From: Erpobdella octoculata
Taxonomy: Eukaryota > Annelida > Clitellata > Hirudinida > Erpobdellidae
Length of the DNA: 64,000 nt
Direction: 5' to 3'
Assembly (NCBI GenBank): GCA_963978895.1
Contig: OZ022242.1
Coordinates: forward strand, 3,366,745-3,430,744
Part shown: positions 1-14,551 of the stretch, piece after piece
Layout of the letters: every line of letters begins with the position of its first letter
Position numbering within the stretch: the stretch's first letter is position 1
Notes under the pieces: model-generated
The model's input: the letters and a program-made list of their open reading frames with translations, nothing else
What the model was told of the DNA's origin: nothing
The model's database searches: none
Program-made: the position numbers and the translations under genes

Positions 1-598
1 TGGTTATTGTATTGTAATCGAGTGTCTATGCGCACGCAATCCGAGAACAATTGATTCATAAATCAACAAGTCACAGACATCCATGCCAAATTAAATTTAA
101 AAAAATTAAAAGTGATGATAGTTCAAGAAAATAAACCTGTAAAAAATGAAAAAAACAATTCCGAAATGAAAATAAAAAAAAATTTAAATGCACATCACTC
201 TTTTCACAACTTGTCGTCTGCTTCCGTTGTGAAATTATCTTTTTAAATATTTAATGCATTGAAAAAATAGAAAAAATAGGCATTCCTAATTTTTTTATGA
301 AATCTACTTTTTAAAATCTGAAAGATAGCTAGTGGATATCTAAATGACAGACTCTATATTTTTTTTGTTTCTCTCTTTCTCTCTCTTTCATGCTCTATCT
401 TTGTGTTTCTGTTTGTCTGTCTCTCTTCATTGCATCTACTCTACACTATCTCTCTCTTTCTCTTTCATTTATTTATTCAATTTTTTCTTCGCTTCTTTCA
501 GTAAGCGAATAAATCTGCCAGATTCAATATTTTCTTCCTTTCAGAAAATTTTACTTCATATTCTGTTAGCATTAATTCACTTCCATGCATACATATGT
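1..598. other. Non-coding, AT-rich
   Basis: I see no exon or RNA gene here. The stretch is A/T-rich, with a CT-rich tract around 360-470. Open frames across it are low-complexity. Confidence 0.6.
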
Positions 599-866
599 AT
601 GCATGCATGTATGCATGTATGTATGTATGCATGTATGCATGTATGTATGTATGTATGTATGTATGTATGTATGTATGTATGTATGTATGTATGTATGTAT
701 GTATGTATGTATGTATGTATGTATGTATGTATGTATGTATGTATGTATGTATGTATGTATGTATGTATGTATGTATGTATGTATGTATGTATGTATGTAT
801 GTATGTATGTATGTATGTATGTATGTATGTATGTATGTATGTATGTATGTATGTATGTATGTATAT
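599..866. repeat. (GTAT)n microsatellite
   Basis: About 268 bp of tetranucleotide repeat. It begins with interspersed ATGC variants (599-640) and then becomes pure GTAT. The apparent Cys-Met-Tyr-Val open frames are by-products of the repeat. Confidence 0.97.
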
Positions 867-2395
867 ATTTACGTATGTATGTATTATTTTGAGTCAGAGA
901 ACGAATTTTTTATTTTTCTTCAGTGGTCATATAAAAGTATAATATAAATCCAAAATGGAATAATTTTATAAATCAACGCCACCGGAAATACGCAGCAATA
1001 AATTGAACAGCGGTTCAATGGCTTAAGGATTAAGTCGGACTCTATAAATTTCAGAGTGCCAAGTTAGCCTTGAACGTAGCGTAGCTAATTTAGAATTTTG
1101 AAATTTCTGGCGGTCAAGGACAATGTCGTAAATAGAAAATTATGGTTAAAAAAAGTGTTCACTTTTATTTAGTTTTTTTGCCTCTTTTATTTCTTTCCAT
1201 CCCTCCCTCCCTCTTTCTCTCTCGCTCTTTCTCCGTTCCTTTTTCTCGTTCACACTATCCTTTTCTTCTTCGCTCTCTCTCTCTCAATTCTCTCTATCTC
1301 TTTCTTTTTCTTTTTTCATTGTGTTTTGCTTTGCTCGATTTTGCTTCCGTACACCTAAGCCATAATTGCTAATGTAAACAAGAGATACGTAACTTTCAGA
1401 TACATTTCTCCGAGTACTGTTGAATGTGTTTCGGGGAGTTTTTATTTTTTATTTTTGGTAAAATGCCAAAAGAGATCTACTTAATATTCATAAAAAAATT
1501 TTTAAAGTATAATTTACGTAAGCAATCAAGAGATTCAGCACTGACATGCACACCGTTACTGAACGTTATTATGACATTTATTGACCAAGATAAAACTCTC
1601 CACCGACCACCATCCTGTTTACATTTTAAATAAACGTTTCACACTACGTTATTCCGTCTGTTAAATAATCACCGGGTATCACTCCGCTGGGATACCGGGT
1701 ACCGTCTCATCTTGCATAGGGTTCTGTCTGCTTTGGTAGCACTTCTTTCATTGTTGTTAAAGAAAAACTAATAATTTGTACTAAACGGAACTGCAAAAAA
1801 TATTAATAATTCAATTTGATCGGGTAATCCTTTTATAAATCTCATAACGGCAAAACTTATCTTGTAATTAAATAAAAAAAATTCTGACAAATTTGGCTAA
1901 ATTATAATTCTGGGAGGACAATACACTCCCTGAATATAACCAGTTTGGCCAAAATAATGTTAAATTAAACAAATCAAGAAAAAAGCAGAAAATGGAGTAT
2001 AAAAAAGAAGGTATAGATTTTTGTAATCCTATCAATATGCACGTAGGAGGCATTTGCGTAACTATTCCAAGTACTCTTTCTTACAACTTCTTTCTCTTCT
2101 TCTTTTTTCCTTCCTTTTCTCGCACCCTCCTTTTTTCCGCCTCCCGATTACCAAACGAGTGGCTGACGTTTTCATGGTTACCAAGTTTGCACCAGTTCTG
2201 TTCGAAGTGTTTTTGTCTTGATTATCGAAACGTCGTGTAAGTCATATCTGAGCCAACCCATCCTGGACGGTCATCGTAAAGCTTTCTCCACGATGGGAGG
2301 AAGCTGATCAGTGAGTGGTTAGGTTGGTGCAAAGATAAATCATTATATGGTCGGTCGATGGGTGGTTGTTAAGCTGGTAATAATTATTATAGGTG
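867..2395. other. Non-coding, nothing recognised
   Basis: No exon recognised. There is a pyrimidine-rich tract at about 1180-1320. Around 1672-1706 the short string ATACCGGGTA occurs in a semi-palindromic setting (CCGGGTATCAC, then GGGATACCGGGTA). This may be a transposon end, but I cannot assign it. Confidence 0.5.
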
Positions 2396-2950
2396 GTGAG
2401 TGAGTGAGTGAGTGAGTGAGTGAGTGAGTGAGTGAGTGAGTGAGTGAGTGAGTGAGTGAGTGAGTGAGTGAGTGAGTGAGTGAGTGAGTGAGTGAGTGAG
2501 TGAGTGAGTGAGTGAGTGAGTGAGTGAGTGAGTGAGTGAGTGAGTGAGTGAGTGAGTGAGTGAGTGAGTGAGTGAGTGAGTGAGTGAGTGAGTGAGTGAG
2601 TGAGTGAGTGAGTGAGTGAGTGAGTGAGTGAGTGAGTGAGTGAGTGAGTGAGTGAGTGAGTGAGTGAGTGAGTGAGTGAGTGAGTGAGTGAGTGAGTGAG
2701 TGAGTGAGTGAGTGAGTGAGTGAGTGAGTGAGTGAGTGAGTGAGTGAGTGAGTGAGTGAGTGAGTGAGTGAGTGAGTGAGTGAGTGAGTGAGTGAGTGAG
2801 TGAGTGAGTGAGTGAGTGAGTGAGTGAGTGAGTGAGTGAGTGAGTGAGTGAGTGAGTGAGTGAGTGAGTGAGTGAGTGAGTGAGTGAGTGAGTGAGTGAG
2901 TGAGTGAGTGAGTGAGTGAGTGAGTGAGTGAGTGAGTGAGTGAGTGAGTG
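2396..2950. repeat. (GTGA)n microsatellite, about 139 copies
   Basis: About 555 bp of essentially uninterrupted GTGA repeat, decaying at 2951-2990 into GATTAGATTAA variants. It is the longest pure array in the window. The purity suggests recent expansion or an assembly-consensus length. Confidence 0.98.
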
Positions 2951-3844
2951 ATTAGATTAAGTGAGTGATTGATTAGATTAAGTGAGTGATTAAATGGAGT
3001 CAGTTTGGAAAACTTAGTAGATAGACATTTCTGAAGTCGTTATTATTTAGAAAAAAATCAAAATATTGAAAGAGAATAATAGTACGCGAATTGATCAAAA
3101 AAATGCTTATTACGTAGTTTCCATAGAAACAGCCCCCTTCCGATCGAAGACACGTTGGAAAATATGAATGACAAGAGCAGTCGTGACCATGGAAAGTGAT
3201 TTTCCATGCTGTATTTTGTTTCCATCTTATTTGTCAAGCTTTTGCAGAATTTTTTTCGTAGTTTTTATTTATGTCAGAATAATTTTAAAATGTCGATACA
3301 AATTTTTATTCTTATTTTAAGGTTTCCAATTTCTTCAATAATCTTCATTTGGAGAACAAAAATATTTTCAAATTATTACTATTCCGGTTTCCTGAAGTTC
3401 AAACAATTGTCTAAAAATGGTTGTTTTTTAAACTTTTTGTCTTCTTACCTCAACAAACTTTAACAAAAGTTTCATAAGCTTAAAAATTCTCCTCTTATTT
3501 TCCCCGGAATTTAACTTTTGATTCCTAATCAGATCGTCGTTCAGAATGGAAATAATGAACAGCAGGAAACATACAAAGTTTCATCAACCATAAATGTTGT
3601 AAAAAAATAAAGTGCATTAAATGGCTTATAAACCTTTTTTCGAATAAATTCTTATTTTAATCATTATTTTTGTTTTGATAAATGTTTTCTTTTTGAAGCA
3701 AATTCCTAATATTAGATTGCTCCCGTCTATATATGTAACCAAATCTGCTATCGTTAATTTGACCAACTTTCTGATATCATAGCGAGCTGAAATCTTGCAC
3801 ACAGTCTTAAGTCGCATGGCAACAGTTTCTATCAAAATTTGAGC
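2951..3844. other. Non-coding, nothing recognised
   Basis: AT-rich sequence with no supportable exon, RNA or mobile element. Confidence 0.5.
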
Positions 3845-3960
3845 CCGATCCCAAACTGCCGACTCCAGGAATCGAACACACAACTTTCACTTTCTCGGTT
3901 TCATGGACCGATGCGTTCGCCTTGCCGATGGATGACAAAACTCAATTTTGGTTTGTCCGA
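3845..3960 (-). mobile_element. Probable tRNA-derived SINE fragment
   Basis: On the minus strand there is a recognisable RNA polymerase III B box (GTGTTCGATTCCTGG, near 3863-3880). It is preceded by a degenerate A-box-like region reading GGCAAGGCGAACGC. The spacing is tRNA-like, but the acceptor stem does not pair convincingly, so I call it a SINE head rather than a tRNA gene. A related motif (GCGTTCGCC) recurs near 25.1 kb. Confidence 0.45.
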
Positions 3961-4801
3961 GCGATCCCAGTAGAACCGTTTCGTTTTTAGATTTTTTATT
4001 ATTTATTATTTCAGGTTGTGTTTATTCAGATTAACAATGAATTGAAAAAATATTCTCAACCTCAGTTAAATAATAATAATTAACAGAATATTATTTCATA
4101 AGAAAGCCATTCAACTTTTCCGTTACACGATATCATGGTAGGTTAATATGGGACATCGTTTCGCAGTACGTATAACGCTCGACCCTGCAAGCGACAAGCG
4201 TTGGGTTTTTAGATCAAACCTTAGCAGACACAAAAAAAATTACTTAATTATTTTGTTGAAACAAAATGAAAACATTTTCATTAATTTTTTATTATGCATC
4301 TCTCTCCACTCATGCTTCTTGAATCTTTATCAATGCATTATCGTGTACTTTTAAAAAAAAAATTTTCATAAATTAAATGTACATGAAGCCTTAAAAGATA
4401 TTTGTTTCCTTCCACGCATACGTGCACATGTTCTTGACTTTCTCTTTTCACTGACGCGCTTTTCCCTCCGTTTTCGTGCGCTTATTTGTCCGGCGTCTTC
4501 GTCCGTTTGTTTGTTCAGTCTCAGAAGAGCTTTTCAGACGCGCTAAAATTTATGAATGTTGAGATAACGTATTTTTGGTGCCAATTTTATAAATGTAATG
4601 AATGTAATGCTGTAAAACTATTACATATGGTATGGTGGTCGAAAGTGTTTTGCTGCCACGGATCCCAAGGATTTCCACAGAAGCGCATATTGAATTCAAA
4701 TGAATTCAATTTCCAATAAGATTGGCATTCGCAATGACAATAATTAAGTCGCTTTTTGGCCGGTTGTCAAACGAATTAATTCCTGGCATCTAGCGACTGT
4801 A

Positions 4802-4802
<1 letters not shown>
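3961..4802. other. Non-coding, nothing recognised
   Basis: No supportable gene or element. Confidence 0.5.
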
Positions 4803-4862
<60 letters not shown>

Positions 4863-5366
4863 TTTGTGTCCAAACTCCTCCGAAACGGCTGAACTGATTT
4901 TCATGAAATGTTTTGTGTACATTTGGTAGGTCTGAAGATAGGCGGTACGCTACTTAGAATTTTTTTTTAGAACATTTAAAAAAAATATATTCTGTCGAAT
5001 TGCTGTTTGCGCTATCTATGGGGTGTCCGTAAAACGCAGACTGAGATCCTGCAATCCGCGAACCTGTAAAACAAATAAAATAAATAAATAACGAACCTTC
5101 ATGCGACCGGGAATGGGAAAGCGACCGGGAGTGGGAAAGCGACCGGGAGCGGGAGCGGGAGAGCGACCGGGAACGGGAGAACAAGCGGGAACTGGAGAGC
5201 AAGTGGGAACGGGAAAGTGACCGGGAACGGAAGAGCAAGCGAGGAAGGAAACGGGAACGGGAAAGCGATCGGGAGCAGGAGAGCAAGCGGGGAAGGAAAC
5301 GGGAGCAAGAGAAAAACGATAGAAAAACCTCTAAAAACTCCGAGTAACGCCGGGTTATCCGCTAGT
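4803..5366 (+). mobile_element. Non-autonomous Helitron-like element
   Basis: A (TA)n tract (4805-4857) leads into TCGGTGTTTGTGTCC and AAACGGCTGAACTGATTTTC, a head I associate with animal non-autonomous Helitrons. The right end reads AACGCCGGGTTATCCGCTAGT. This has the CTAG end followed by T, as expected for a Helitron inserted at an A/T site. No Rep/helicase coding is present. The centre (5097-5310) is a separate minisatellite. The family call rests on end motifs only. Confidence 0.6.
5097..5310. repeat. GC-rich purine minisatellite inside Helitron
   Basis: Imperfect tandem units built on GCGACCGGGAACGGGAAA and its variants (gagagcaagcggg), about 12 copies. The Ser/Arg-rich and Pro/Phe-rich open frames on the minus strand are by-products of this repeat. 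Confidence 0.85.
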
Positions 5367-7578
<2,212 letters not shown>

Positions 7579-7764
7579 AGTAACCATCTAAATATTTTTG
7601 TCTACAGTTAGTAACCATCTAGATATTTTTGTCTACAGTTAGTAACCATATAAATATTTTTGTCTACAGTTAGTAACCATCTAAATATTTTTGTCTACAG
7701 TTAGTAACCATCTAGATATTTTTGTCTACAGTTAGTAACCATCTAGATATTTTTGTCTACAATT
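7579..7764. repeat. 31-bp minisatellite, 6 copies
   Basis: The unit starts AGTAACCATCTAAATATTTT and ends TGTCTACAGTT. Six head-to-tail copies differ by only a few substitutions (ATCTAAAT, ATCTAGAT, ATATAAAT). There are no spacers, so it is not a CRISPR array. Confidence 0.93.
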
Positions 7765-8850
7765 CTAAATGTTTTTCTGTACAATAAGTAAGAATGTAAC
7801 ATCGGTTTTCAGATGAAAAAAAAATAAAAATTAATTTTATTGAATAATAATAAACAACAGCTGACTGAATGTATGAATTTGTAAATATATTTTAGAGCAA
7901 TCGATAAAAATTTAATGTTCTTGTTCGGTGAAAATATCAAATAACTTATACTGACAAATGTATTGGGACAAAATGTTCACGTACAAAATATGAAAAGTTG
8001 AATAAAAAAAATAAGGACAAATTGTTTGCCGGTTATTCTATGACCCGCATTCACTTGTTATTAAAGTGGAAAATTAATAATTTAAGCAAAACAATGAAAC
8101 AATGATGATGACGATGACGATGATGATTTATCGTCTAGTCACTTATTAGGTAAGTAGTAATCATTTCAGTAAAGAAAAAGGTGTGATAGAACAAGTTTGA
8201 AAGTTGAAGTGAATAAATTTTCACCGGGCATGGTTTGTCGGGAGACATTTGGACAGGAACGTTTTGTCAAACAGCCAAATTGACCAAGTTGACATGCCTC
8301 TTAAAGGTGTGTTCTTTTACTCTGTCAGTTTCTCTCTCTCTCTCTTTTTCTCCCCTTCTCTCTTTTCTCTTTCTTTCTCTTTCTCTTTTTATTTTTTTTT
8401 TCTTTTTCTTTCTCTTTTTCTCTTTCACATTTTTCTCTATTTTCTCTTTCACACGCTTTTCTTTTATTCTTTCTGATTTTTTCTTCTTTTCATTTGTTAT
8501 ATTTTTTTCTTTCAGGGTAGTTTCATAATTTATTTATTTTCTTCGCTTTCTGTTTTTTTTTCATTTTTATTTTCATTGTACTTCTTGGTTATTTTTGTTT
8601 TTATTCAGCTATTTTATTATTTTTATTATGTTTCTTCATCACTTTTTATTATGCTTTTTTATTGTTTTTATAATGCTTTTTTATTATTTTTATTCTGCTT
8701 GTTTATTATTTTCTCTTTGTAGTTTTCCTTACTGCAAAGACTTTCAATTACGCCGGAAGTTTATAACGCAGTGAGTGCCAAATCACGGGCTAGGCCATGA
8801 TGAAAGGGTAAATGTAATAGAGACTACGACAATGAGGATGAGAATGATAA
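7765..8850. other. Non-coding; pyrimidine tract at 8325-8515
   Basis: No gene seen. A roughly 190-bp C/T-rich tract generates Ser/Leu/Phe-rich open frames on the plus strand and a Lys/Arg/Glu frame on the minus strand. T-rich sequence continues to about 8740. Confidence 0.5.
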
Positions 8851-9313
8851 TGGTGGTAGTGGTGGTGGTGGTTGTGGTGGTTGTGGTGGTTGTGGTGGTT
8901 GTGGTGATGGTGGTTGTGGTGGTTGTGGTGGTTGTGGTGGTGGTGGTGGTTGTGGTGGTTGTGGTGGTTGTGGTGGTGGTGGTGGTGGTTGTGGTTGTGG
9001 TGGTTGTGGTGGTGGTGGTTGTGGTGGTTGTGGTGGTGGTGGTGGTTGTGGTGGTGGTTGTGGTGGTGGTGGTGGTTGTGGTGGTTGTGGTGGTTGTGGT
9101 GGTGGTGGTTGTGGTGGTGGTTGTGGTGGTTGTGGTGGTTGTGGTGGTGGTGGTGGTGGTGGTGGTGGTGGTGGTGGTGGTGGTGGTGGTGGTGGTGGTG
9201 GTGGTGGTGGTGGTGGTGGTGGTGGTGGTGGTGGTGGTGGTTGTGGTGGTTGTGGTGGTTGTGGTGGTGGTGGTTGTTGTGGTGGTTGTGGTGGTGGTGG
9301 TTGTGGTGGTGGT
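8851..9313. repeat. Compound GGT/TGT trinucleotide array
   Basis: About 460 bp alternating GGT runs with TGT interruptions. The central part (about 9143-9240) is pure GGT. On the minus strand it is ACC/ACA. All long poly-Val, poly-Thr, poly-His/Asn and poly-Trp frames here come from the repeat. Confidence 0.97.
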
Positions 9314-10255
9314 ATTTGTTAAGAATATAGTACAACTGCCTGCAAGAGCAGCGATTAAACTCACATAGCATGACGTCACAGAACTTCTAAACTACTTCCG
9401 ACTCGGTCATCAATCAGCTGATCATGTTCCAGCTGTCTCATTGGTCAGAACGAAACAGGTTCACGTACATCAGCACCCGAGCAATCGTGCGTGTTTACAA
9501 TCAAGCTCGACCTGACATGACTGGTGTCAAATAAATAGATCTAATTGGCATTAAATTAAAGACCCATTTAATTTCGCCGCACCAAAACACGAATTTGCAG
9601 CAAATTTTTTTCTAAGTGCACTTTTGATCAAATAAGTTTTATAATTTTGATCTTTAAAGCAGATGAAAGTCCTCACAGACGGTCTGAACAATTTATTTCT
9701 CTCATTTAAGTTAGATTTAAATATCTTCGTGGTGCGATGCAAAGAAAAACAAATGTAAATTCTCCTGAAATACTCTTACTTGCGACACAAACATACACAC
9801 AAAGCAAAAAAGAACGAGACAAAGAAAAAAAATTTCTAATAACGCTTTCGTACTTAACTGCAATTTTTGTCTCCCTTAAAGACGCCTTCTTTGTGCTCCC
9901 ATGGCAACCTCACTTCACCTGTATTTGGTGAGTTTTCAACGATAGATGCTGTCTTACCGGTGATTGGCTGTAAACATGGTGATCGTAAAAAAATATATTT
10001 CTGTAATATTACAATTTTAAACGACGTGTTCTTATTTAAAAAAAAAAACTAAATTTTGATGCGGTGGGCTCCATCCCCCTATCCCCGCATCCTCGTTATC
10101 ACCACCTTCTTTCCTCCACCCCCACCCTAACTTTCCATCTGATTGTTCAAAAGTTTTCCGGATCTGCAGTCCTATTATTCTAAGAATTTAAAATTTTTCA
10201 GAATTAAAAAGGATTAATTATTAACTGAGATAAATCGATTTGAATCAACACAACC
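9314..10255. other. Non-coding, nothing recognised
   Basis: No supportable exon or element. Short open frames lack splice-site support or recognisable similarity. Confidence 0.5.
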
Positions 10256-10295
10256 GAACAAAACCCGTGCAACGCCGGGTAACCCGAAGTAATTT
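10256..10295 (+). mobile_element. Degenerate Helitron-like 3' end
   Basis: ACCCGTGCAACGCCGGGTAA, followed by CCCGAAGT, resembles the conserved subterminal hairpin of animal Helitrons. Compare AACGCCGGGTTATCCGCTAGT at 5347-5366. The CTAG terminus is mutated. Confidence 0.4.
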
Positions 10296-11262
10296 GATTA
10301 AAAAAGATAATTAACAATTAAGATTATTAAACTCGTTTATCGTCATTTGTTAAAAAAACAAATTATTATCGGAATTATTCTAGAAAAAACTAAAGAAATT
10401 GTTAAAGTAGTTAAAAAAACGTGATGAGAAATTTGACATTTTTCTGAAGATTTGAAATAAAAACATATATTTAGGAAAATAACTGAAATCATTAAAATTC
10501 TAGATTTCAAATATTCTCGCAGTTTTGAATTTCAAATTGTTTACATCTGTCAAATAATAGAGTTAATTGGAAATTTATTGAAACATAATTAATTTGTTTT
10601 TATGTTTTCTAGAAAGTGTTTACTGAATAAAATTATGATGGACAACTTTATTAGCCTCGTCAGCGCGTCGAAGATATTTTATCTGGAATAACAATAAAGT
10701 CATTTTTCTTTTTACTGTTTTTTAATAATATTTTATTATCATTGTCATCTTCATTATTATTATTATTATTACTATAAATAATATCCATCAATCGATATAG
10801 TCAGTAAATAGGGTTAGAGATAGAAATTTCAACTAACTTAACCACTGAATTAATTTTTCGGGCAGAACAATACCAACCTCGGCAAATAAAATCTCAATAT
10901 TTTTCTTTCTGTAAAACATTATAAAACGATTAAACGAATAAATAATTTCATACCATTCATCAATGATCTCGACACACAGATAGATAAAACATAAATTTTG
11001 TCATACAAAAAACCTTCTCCACCGGATATGGTCATAATTTGTGGTACAGTCATTAATTTGTTTTATGTCTTTAATTATAACTAGGTTGTAATAAAGTATG
11101 GCGGCAATAATTTAAAGGATTCAATTATAGGTACCTTTAATATGTTTTAGTATAAATGGTATTCAGTATTATATATATTTAGTCTGTTATATAATTCAGT
11201 CGATAATTTAATTATATGCCGATATTGTAATTATATGTCGATAATGTACTTATATGTCGATA
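10296..11262. other. Non-coding, nothing recognised
   Basis: Very AT-rich, with a short (ATT)n at about 10753. No supportable gene. Confidence 0.5.
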
Positions 11263-11480
11263 ATCTATATATATAAAAATAAATGTCTGTCTGTTTGTTT
11301 GTTTGTTTGTTTGTTTGTTTGTTTGTTTGTTTGTTTGTTTGTTTGTTTGTTTGTTTGTTTGTTTGTTTGTCCTTCATGCTTTGCTACACTACACCATTCA
11401 TCCGATCGTAATGAAATTTTTACACAAAATTGAAAGTCAATAAAGGAAGGTTTTTGTGGAAAAAAATTGAGATTGGTCAC
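11263..11480 (+). mobile_element. Helitron-type 5' end with (GTTT)n
   Basis: It begins TCTATATATATAAAAATAAA and then TGTCTGTCTG, a typical animal Helitron head. This runs into a (GTTT)n array (11287-11368) and then CATTCATCCGATCGTAATGA, the usual downstream segment. I could not place a matching 3' end, so it may be truncated. Confidence 0.5.
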
Positions 11481-12487
11481 TTTCATAATTCATTTCGAGC
11501 CCTGTCAATATATTCTAAGTAATAACTAAGTTGAAAATAAATTATTTGTATAATTATGCCAATATTTCAGCTTTTCATTTCAGCCATAATTACCTAATCC
11601 AGCCTTCCACCACCCGGCCCACCACCCCCCCCCCCCCCCGCATATGCATGTCTAGCACGTCCTCCCTCCAAAAAAAAGGTTTGAAATGATTTATACAAGT
11701 ACAGTATGTAGACTATCAATCACGGACTTTAAATAAAGGTACAGGTTCTTCAGAGAAAGCCATTATTTGATGACGTTCACGTGACACGTCTCTATCACGT
11801 CGGTGCATGAAAACATCATCTCTCTCTCGTTCTCTTTCAGGAATCTGATTACGCATTCTTAACCTTTCAACCTCATCGCTCACGAAGATTCTCAGACAGG
11901 TTTTTCAACCCCCCCGCCCGGACAAACTTGACACGTGTAGGTGCAACGAAATACAAAGCGATCAGCTGTTAAAGAACCACTTCCAGTTCTGCTCGCTCGT
12001 GCCAGCGTCTTTTAAGGATGGTTTCCAATGACATCATCACAAACACACACACACAGACGGACAGACATACATACATACATTACAGAGCCACAAACACCCA
12101 ATGTGTATCAGTGTGTGTGTGACGCTCCAGTTTCACAGACATGGCACGTCAGTGACGGGAGTGACGATACATCTACATCTATGAGAGCGATGGTTTGCTT
12201 GTTTAACGACAGACATTAACAGACCGGGGAAGTTATATTCGACATGTAATGGTGATGGCATAGTAGTTTGTCGGAATTTTTGACATGCAATTAAAAATTC
12301 AGTTGATTAGTAAAATATTACTTATATGTATACAGTTCTATAATGTAGCAATAAGCTTTTTCGTTTAGAGTTTGCTTATAGAACGCTAGCAAAATGTTCT
12401 ATGAAATGTTTGCATCAACCATTACCTACTGACTTACTGACTTCCGAGTCCCGGTTGTCTGTCAGTTCAGCTCAACTTTCAAATCCT
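11481..12487. other. Non-coding; poly-C run and CA repeats
   Basis: A long C run lies at about 11622-11639 and short ACAC/ACAT repeats at about 12040-12080. Nothing else is recognised. Confidence 0.5.
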
Positions 12488-12655
12488 ATATATTAAATTT
12501 ATAACATATATTAAATTTATAACAGATATTAAATTTATAACATATATTAAATTTATAACATATATTAAATTTATAACATATATTAAATTTATAACAAATA
12601 TTAAATTTATAACATATATTAAATTTATAACATATATAAAATTTACAACATATAC
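12488..12655. repeat. 18-bp AT-rich minisatellite, about 9 copies
   Basis: The unit ATATTAAATTTATAACAT is repeated head to tail with rare substitutions (AACAGAT, AACAAAT). Confidence 0.92.
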
Positions 12656-13692
12656 ATTACATCGTATTCTATTATTTTCGAAATGTACCTAAATGTACCA
12701 CAATGTTTTTCTTTTTCATTTCATGCATTTTATTTCATTCAATTAAGATTAGTTCCAAGTGTTTCACCAGGTATGGATCCAGATCTTCCAACAATCAAGA
12801 GTTTCCCTTTGGCACAAGTGATTTATTTTTTATTGTAAAAACAGTAGAAAGTTTTATTTCATTGCTCAATAAAAAAATACACACAAAAAACTGTAATCAA
12901 ACTTACAGCTCAATTTGCTATTAAACCAGTAACAAAGTATAATTAATTAAGAAAATATTATTTCAACCGGTAATTCATAATTTCGTGGTTTCACTTTCGT
13001 TTTCAACAAACGCACGGAAACTAACTTAAAGAAACCAACATTATCAGCATTGAATGAATGAATGAATGAATGAACAGCAATTGGATGAATAAATTATTAA
13101 TGAGCACATTCATAAAAAGTTAACCAGCAAGCAATCGATAAAACAGCAAAACAGGCAGGCCTACTGAGCTACTCAATCACTTTAACTGCTATCCTTCTAA
13201 TCAAGTTACATAAAATTGCTTGACGATGACTAAAGTAACTCCAGTTCACGCATGCAGACTTTTGAACGATAAAAAAAGTGACCGTTAGTGGTGACTGATC
13301 CAAAGAGCCCAAAAATAATATAACATTAGGTAATAATAATCATAAATACAAAATTAAAATAGCAGCTAGAAAAAGCCATAATAATAATTAATTATAAGAT
13401 ATTCAAAACAAATTTCAAAAGATTAGAATTATTATATCATGACTCTAGTATTAGGTGGTAAATAACATATTATTAGACAATCTTAAAAACTTATTCATTT
13501 GGTTTATTTCTTAAATAATCTGATGTTGTCAAGAACAAAATTTAAAAATTGTCGATCCACTGCACAGACCAAGTTGTTCGCTCAAGTTCTTTAATTTGTC
13601 ATTTTTTGAGCAATTAAGTGTTTATAACATATAAGAATTGACGAAAATATCTACTACATGCTACTAAGAATTATTCATAATAAGCAATACAG
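12656..13692. other. Non-coding, nothing recognised
   Basis: AT-rich; a short (AATG)n lies at about 13050. No supportable gene. Confidence 0.5.
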
Positions 13693-13846
13693 TCAGTGCA
13701 CATCAACAGCAACCAGCAATACAGTGCACAGCAACAGCAACCAGCAATACAGTGCACAGCAACAGCAACCAGCAACCAGCAATACAGTGCACAGCAACCA
13801 GCAACCAGCAATACAGTGCACAGCAACCAGCAACCAGCAACCAGCA
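13693..13846. repeat. CAGCAAC-rich minisatellite
   Basis: Variable-length units of CAGCAATACAGTGCACAG with CAACAGCAAC or CAACCAGCAAC fillers. All three plus-strand frames are open with Gln/Asn/Ser-rich sequence because the repeat lacks stops. I see no evidence that it is an exon. Confidence 0.85.
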
Positions 13847-14551
13847 TGTATGATTTCGTGGAATTGCGAACCTTCCGGTAAGCATGAAGATTTCAGAACA
13901 CCAACCAGTGTGGAACACCACAGAAATTGTCAGTTTCTTGGAAACAACAACAGCAGATCCTTCGGGGTATCAGTAATTAGCATAATAGAATTGTGATGTT
14001 GAACTCAAGTTCTGGATAACACAGTGCCACTCACTAAATGAAACCACATAATCCGACCGATTGAAAGATGCACCAAATGAAAGTATCTAATCAGTATTTT
14101 ATTTTTAAATGGAAAGAAAATTCAAGGAATTTTTAAAAAACTGAAAGAGCTGGAACATTGGAAAACTCAAAAATAATGTTTATTAAAATATAGATGTAAT
14201 ATTAGTAATCAAAATAATGCATATTATTATGCAGATACAATCCAAGAGTATGATACAAACTACATACATATGCATATGATTTATCATTGAGTACTATAGC
14301 ATAGTTTTTAGTGCTCTATGGATTTATATACGTAGACACACATTTCAACATGGGCACAGCTCATACACTGCTATAGTGTAACAAACTTGACATTGTAAGC
14401 ATTTCATTATCCATCTTACACATTTCAAATGGGAGTAATATTTCAATCACATTGTTGATAACCTTTATAATTATAACAACATAACGATATATTGCATCAT
14501 GAACTGCAGTTGAATTAATTATCATATTCAGGGGGACCAATGAGAAACTTC
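13847..14551. other. Non-coding, downstream flank of mitoguardin
   Basis: No exon recognised. It lies beyond the predicted 3' end of the minus-strand mitoguardin gene. Confidence 0.5.

Noticed and set aside
344..947. Open frames of repeated Cys-Met-Tyr-Val
   Set aside because: All are translations of the (GTAT)n microsatellite.
3845..3960. A tRNA gene on the minus strand
   Set aside because: The B box is good, but the A box is degenerate and I cannot form an acceptor stem or a clear anticodon arm. A SINE head fits better.
4954..5308. Ser/Arg-rich minus-strand frame resembling an SR protein
   Set aside because: It is a translation of the GC-rich minisatellite in the Helitron-like element.
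7579..7764. Regular repeats that could suggest a CRISPR array
   Set aside because: The 31-bp units are contiguous with no unique spacers, and the context is a eukaryotic nuclear genome. The same applies to 12488-12655 and 38754-38910.
8775..9379. Long poly-Val, poly-Thr, poly-His/Asn and poly-Trp open frames on both strands
   Set aside because: They are open only because the GGT/TGT array contains no stop codons in those frames.
13658..13996. Gln/Asn/Ser-rich 112-residue open frame
   Set aside because: It is produced by a stop-free minisatellite open in several frames, with no splice or similarity support.
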